From: Salininema proteolyticum
Lineage (GTDB): Bacteria > Actinomycetota > Actinomycetes > Mycobacteriales > Micromonosporaceae
Direction: 5' to 3'
NCBI RefSeq assembly: GCF_042685645.1
Contig: NZ_JBHUNX010000001.1
Location: 2,108,001-2,172,000 of the forward strand
Length of the DNA: 64,000 nt
Under the pieces are notes generated by a model. It was given only the letters and a program-made list of their open reading frames with translations, ran no database searches and was not told where the DNA came from. Below, piece after piece: positions 62,291 through 64,000 of this stretch (its first letter is position 1; every line of letters begins with the position of its first letter). The position numbers and the translations under genes were made by a program.

Positions 62291-64000
62291 GTGTGCCACG
62301 GACTCGAAGGTGGTGATGTAACTGTTTTCGAGGTGCTGTGTAGCTGATGGAGGTTGGCCCTCCGAGATCGCCTTTCGGGAGGGGGTCTCAAACCGGCGTA
62401 TGCTGCATGACCGGTAACGGGACTGTGGTGAGCGATACGTTTAGAAGGCAGCGTTGAGCTGTCAGGTGGGGACTGCGGAGACGTTGCGTGAAATCCAGTG
62501 TCAGAGACTCTGGCTGGGGCCCTGTTTGAAGCGTCGAAAAGCGTTGAACTGATGTCAAAACCGGCCTGTCGAAAAGAGGCTGGGAGGAGTCTGGCAGAAA
62601 CCCGTTTACTGGCCAGGCGGCATCCGGCGTAAAGGGGGCGTGAACGCAGTCTGCTGCGGCTGCATGGAACGTGGGAAGATCCTCGCTCGATGCGAAGGGA
62701 GTGTTCCGAGCCTTAGCCGGCGAGGAATCGAGTACCGATGCGGGCAGGGGATTGCGGACGGTCTCGTAGTAGTGGCGAACCTCTTGCTGGCGCGGTGGGA
62801 GTGGAGCGAAGGGGACCGGCAATACAGATTCAGATTACTGGGTCAACCAGCGATGGGAGGAACCCCGTGAGTGAATCACGGTCAGCGACCGGGAAGCCTT
62901 TTGACGTGTCCCGGGAGGAGGTATGGGCCGCCTGGTTGGCGGTGGCCCGTAACGGCGGAGCCGCCGGAGCCGACGGCGTGGGGATCGACGATTTCGGTCG
63001 TGATGCGAAGACACTGCAGGGAGGCCTGTACAAGATCTGGAATCGCATGGCGTCGGGATCGTATTTCCCTAAGCCGGTTCGGTCGGTGTCCATACCGAAG
63101 CCCGCAGGCAGTGGTCGGCGGGTTCTCGGCATACCTGTTGTGGCCGACAGGATCGCTCAGACGGTGGTGGCGAAGCGTGTTGAGGAGGTGGTGGAACCTC
63201 TGTTTCACTCCGACTCCTACGGGTTTCGACCGGGCCGTTCAGCGAAGGAGGCCGTGAAGGTTTGCCGGGATCGGTGCTGGTCACGGTCTTGGGTGGTCGA
63301 TGTTGATATCGCCTCGTTCTTCGACGAGGTGGACTGGAACCTGCTGGTGAAGGCGGTGGAGGCCCTTGGGCTTCCGTCTTGGGTGGTGCTTTATGTGCGC
63401 CGCTGGCTGGCCTGCGAGGTCATCGATGCCGACGGGGATGTTGCACCGCGTGAACGGGGGCTGGCGCAAGGGGGACCGGTCTCGCCGGTGTTGGCGAACC
63501 TGTTCCTGCACTGGGCGCTGGATTCCTGGCTGGAACGTGCCCATCCGATGGTCATGTTCGAGCGTTACGCCGATGACGTGGTGATTCACTGCGTTTCGCA
63601 GCGTCAGGCGGAGAAAGTCCTGGCTTCGCTGGAGGTGAGGATGACCGAGGTGGGTTTGCGGCTCCATCCGGAGAAGACTCGTATCGTCTACTGCGGAAAT
63701 GACCGCGACGTTCGATGGAGTGGCCCGCGGTCGTTTACTTTCCTGGGGTTCGATTTCCGGTGCAGGCCGGGAGGATGGCGCCGGGACGGGGAGCGGATGA
63801 CGACGTTTTCGCCTGCTGTCAGTAGAGCGGCGCGTAAACGGATGTCGCAGGTGATGCGGTCTTGGCGGATCGGCAGGCGAACCGATCGGGGGTTCGATGA
63901 GATCGCCCGGTTGGTCAACCCGATCGTTCGGGGCTGGATGAACTATTACGGGTCATTCGGTCGCTCCGAGCTCTATCCGCTTCTGGGACAGTTGAACGCG
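62291..64000 (+). mobile_element. group II intron (3' end beyond the window)
   Basis: About 580 bp of structured non-coding sequence precedes a reverse transcriptase/maturase gene, as in bacterial group II introns. Features include a candidate 5' end GTGTG at 62291 and an internal run with the look of domain I, such as TGTGTAGCTGATGGAGG and GACCGGTAACGGGACTGTGGTGAGC. The exact 5' end is uncertain; a GTGCT at 62333 is another option. Domains V and VI lie outside the window. Confidence 0.78.
62867..64000 (+). CDS. ltrA: group II intron reverse transcriptase/maturase, 3' truncated by window
   Basis: An open frame of 378 codons runs to the right edge from GTG 62867, with GGGAGGA 6 bases upstream. 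RT motifs are clear: YFPKPVRSVSIPKP (RT1), RRVLGIPVVADRIAQ (RT2), SYGFRPGRSA, VVDVDIASFFDEVDW (RT3), RGLAQGGPVSPVLANLFL (RT4) and the catalytic YADD at residues 234-237 (RT5). The maturase region (RLVNPIVRGWMNYYG) begins near residue 350. It splices and mobilises the intron. All visible catalytic residues are intact. Confidence 0.95.
   Translation, partial: MSESRSATGKPFDVSREEVWAAWLAVARNGGAAGADGVGIDDFGRDAKTLQGGLYKIWNRMASGSYFPKPVRSVSIPKPAGSGRRVLGIPVVADRIAQTVVAKRVEEVVEPLFHSDSYGFRPGRSAKEAVKVCRDRCWSRSWVVDVDIASFFDEVDWNLLVKAVEALGLPSWVVLYVRRWLACEVIDADGDVAPRERGLAQGGPVSPVLANLFLHWALDSWLERAHPMVMFERYADDVVIHCVSQRQAEKVLASLEVRMTEVGLRLHPEKTRIVYCGNDRDVRWSGPRSFTFLGFDFRCRPGGWRRDGERMTTFSPAVSRAARKRMSQVMRSWRIGRRTDRGFDEIARLVNPIVRGWMNYYGSFGRSELYPLLGQLNA

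Noticed and set aside
62388..62822. Minus-strand frame of 144 codons
   Set aside because: It lies in the structured RNA part of the group II intron and is antisense to it.

Overview
The window is high-GC actinobacterial DNA. Codon use, a recX-recA-DUF3046 block, an actinobacterial his/trp/lgt cluster with the TIGR02234 membrane protein, and type VII secretion (T7SS) substrates all point to an Actinomycetota chromosome. A BCCT osmolyte carrier hints at salt tolerance. I cannot name the genus from sequence alone.

Bases 1-18600 are mostly housekeeping: the start of leuB, serA, a methyltransferase, recX and recA (with a RecA-NDp/PafBC-type promoter), DUF3046, an AcnR-like TetR regulator, a DEAD-box RNA helicase split by an apparent one-base frameshift, a tandem GNAT acetyltransferase, an ABC exporter, an ABC-F ATPase, an M23 peptidase, Dps and a degenerate inositol monophosphatase-like protein. 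A lone HsdR-N-like nuclease (18.8-20.0 kb) looks acquired.

Bases 20-43.6 kb hold two class A flavin monooxygenases, one divergent from a TetR gene across a tandem palindromic operator. They also hold a GDP-mannose 3,5-epimerase-like/WecG pair, the hisI-TIGR02234-trpC-trpB-trpA-lgt cluster (without trpE), a BCCT carrier, quinone reductase, an RmlD-like reductase, an nfeD-slipin pair, an AI-2E family carrier, a secreted subtilisin, and an rsr (Ro60/TROVE) gene with a candidate Y-RNA-like transcript just upstream.

Bases 43.7-64.0 kb are accessory. They contain a fused or broken gene ending in a replication-relaxation fragment, clusters of small unknown genes, an IS21-family element, a tRNA-like relic, and a T7SS substrate island: XRE-TPR regulator, flavoprotein, YbaB-like, EspC-like and WXG-like proteins, a DUF1023 alpha/beta hydrolase, a lipoprotein, a repeat protein, a YxxxD protein, a WxG/PPE-like protein and a mycosin protease. 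The T7SS membrane core is not visible here. The window ends with a replication-initiator-like wHTH/zinc-ribbon protein and a group II intron whose reverse transcriptase runs off the right edge.

The T7SS island looks like an effector-delivery unit that relies on a secretion machine elsewhere: small helical partners, an enzymatic cargo, a lipoprotein that might protect the producer, and a dedicated processing protease. That reading is inference.
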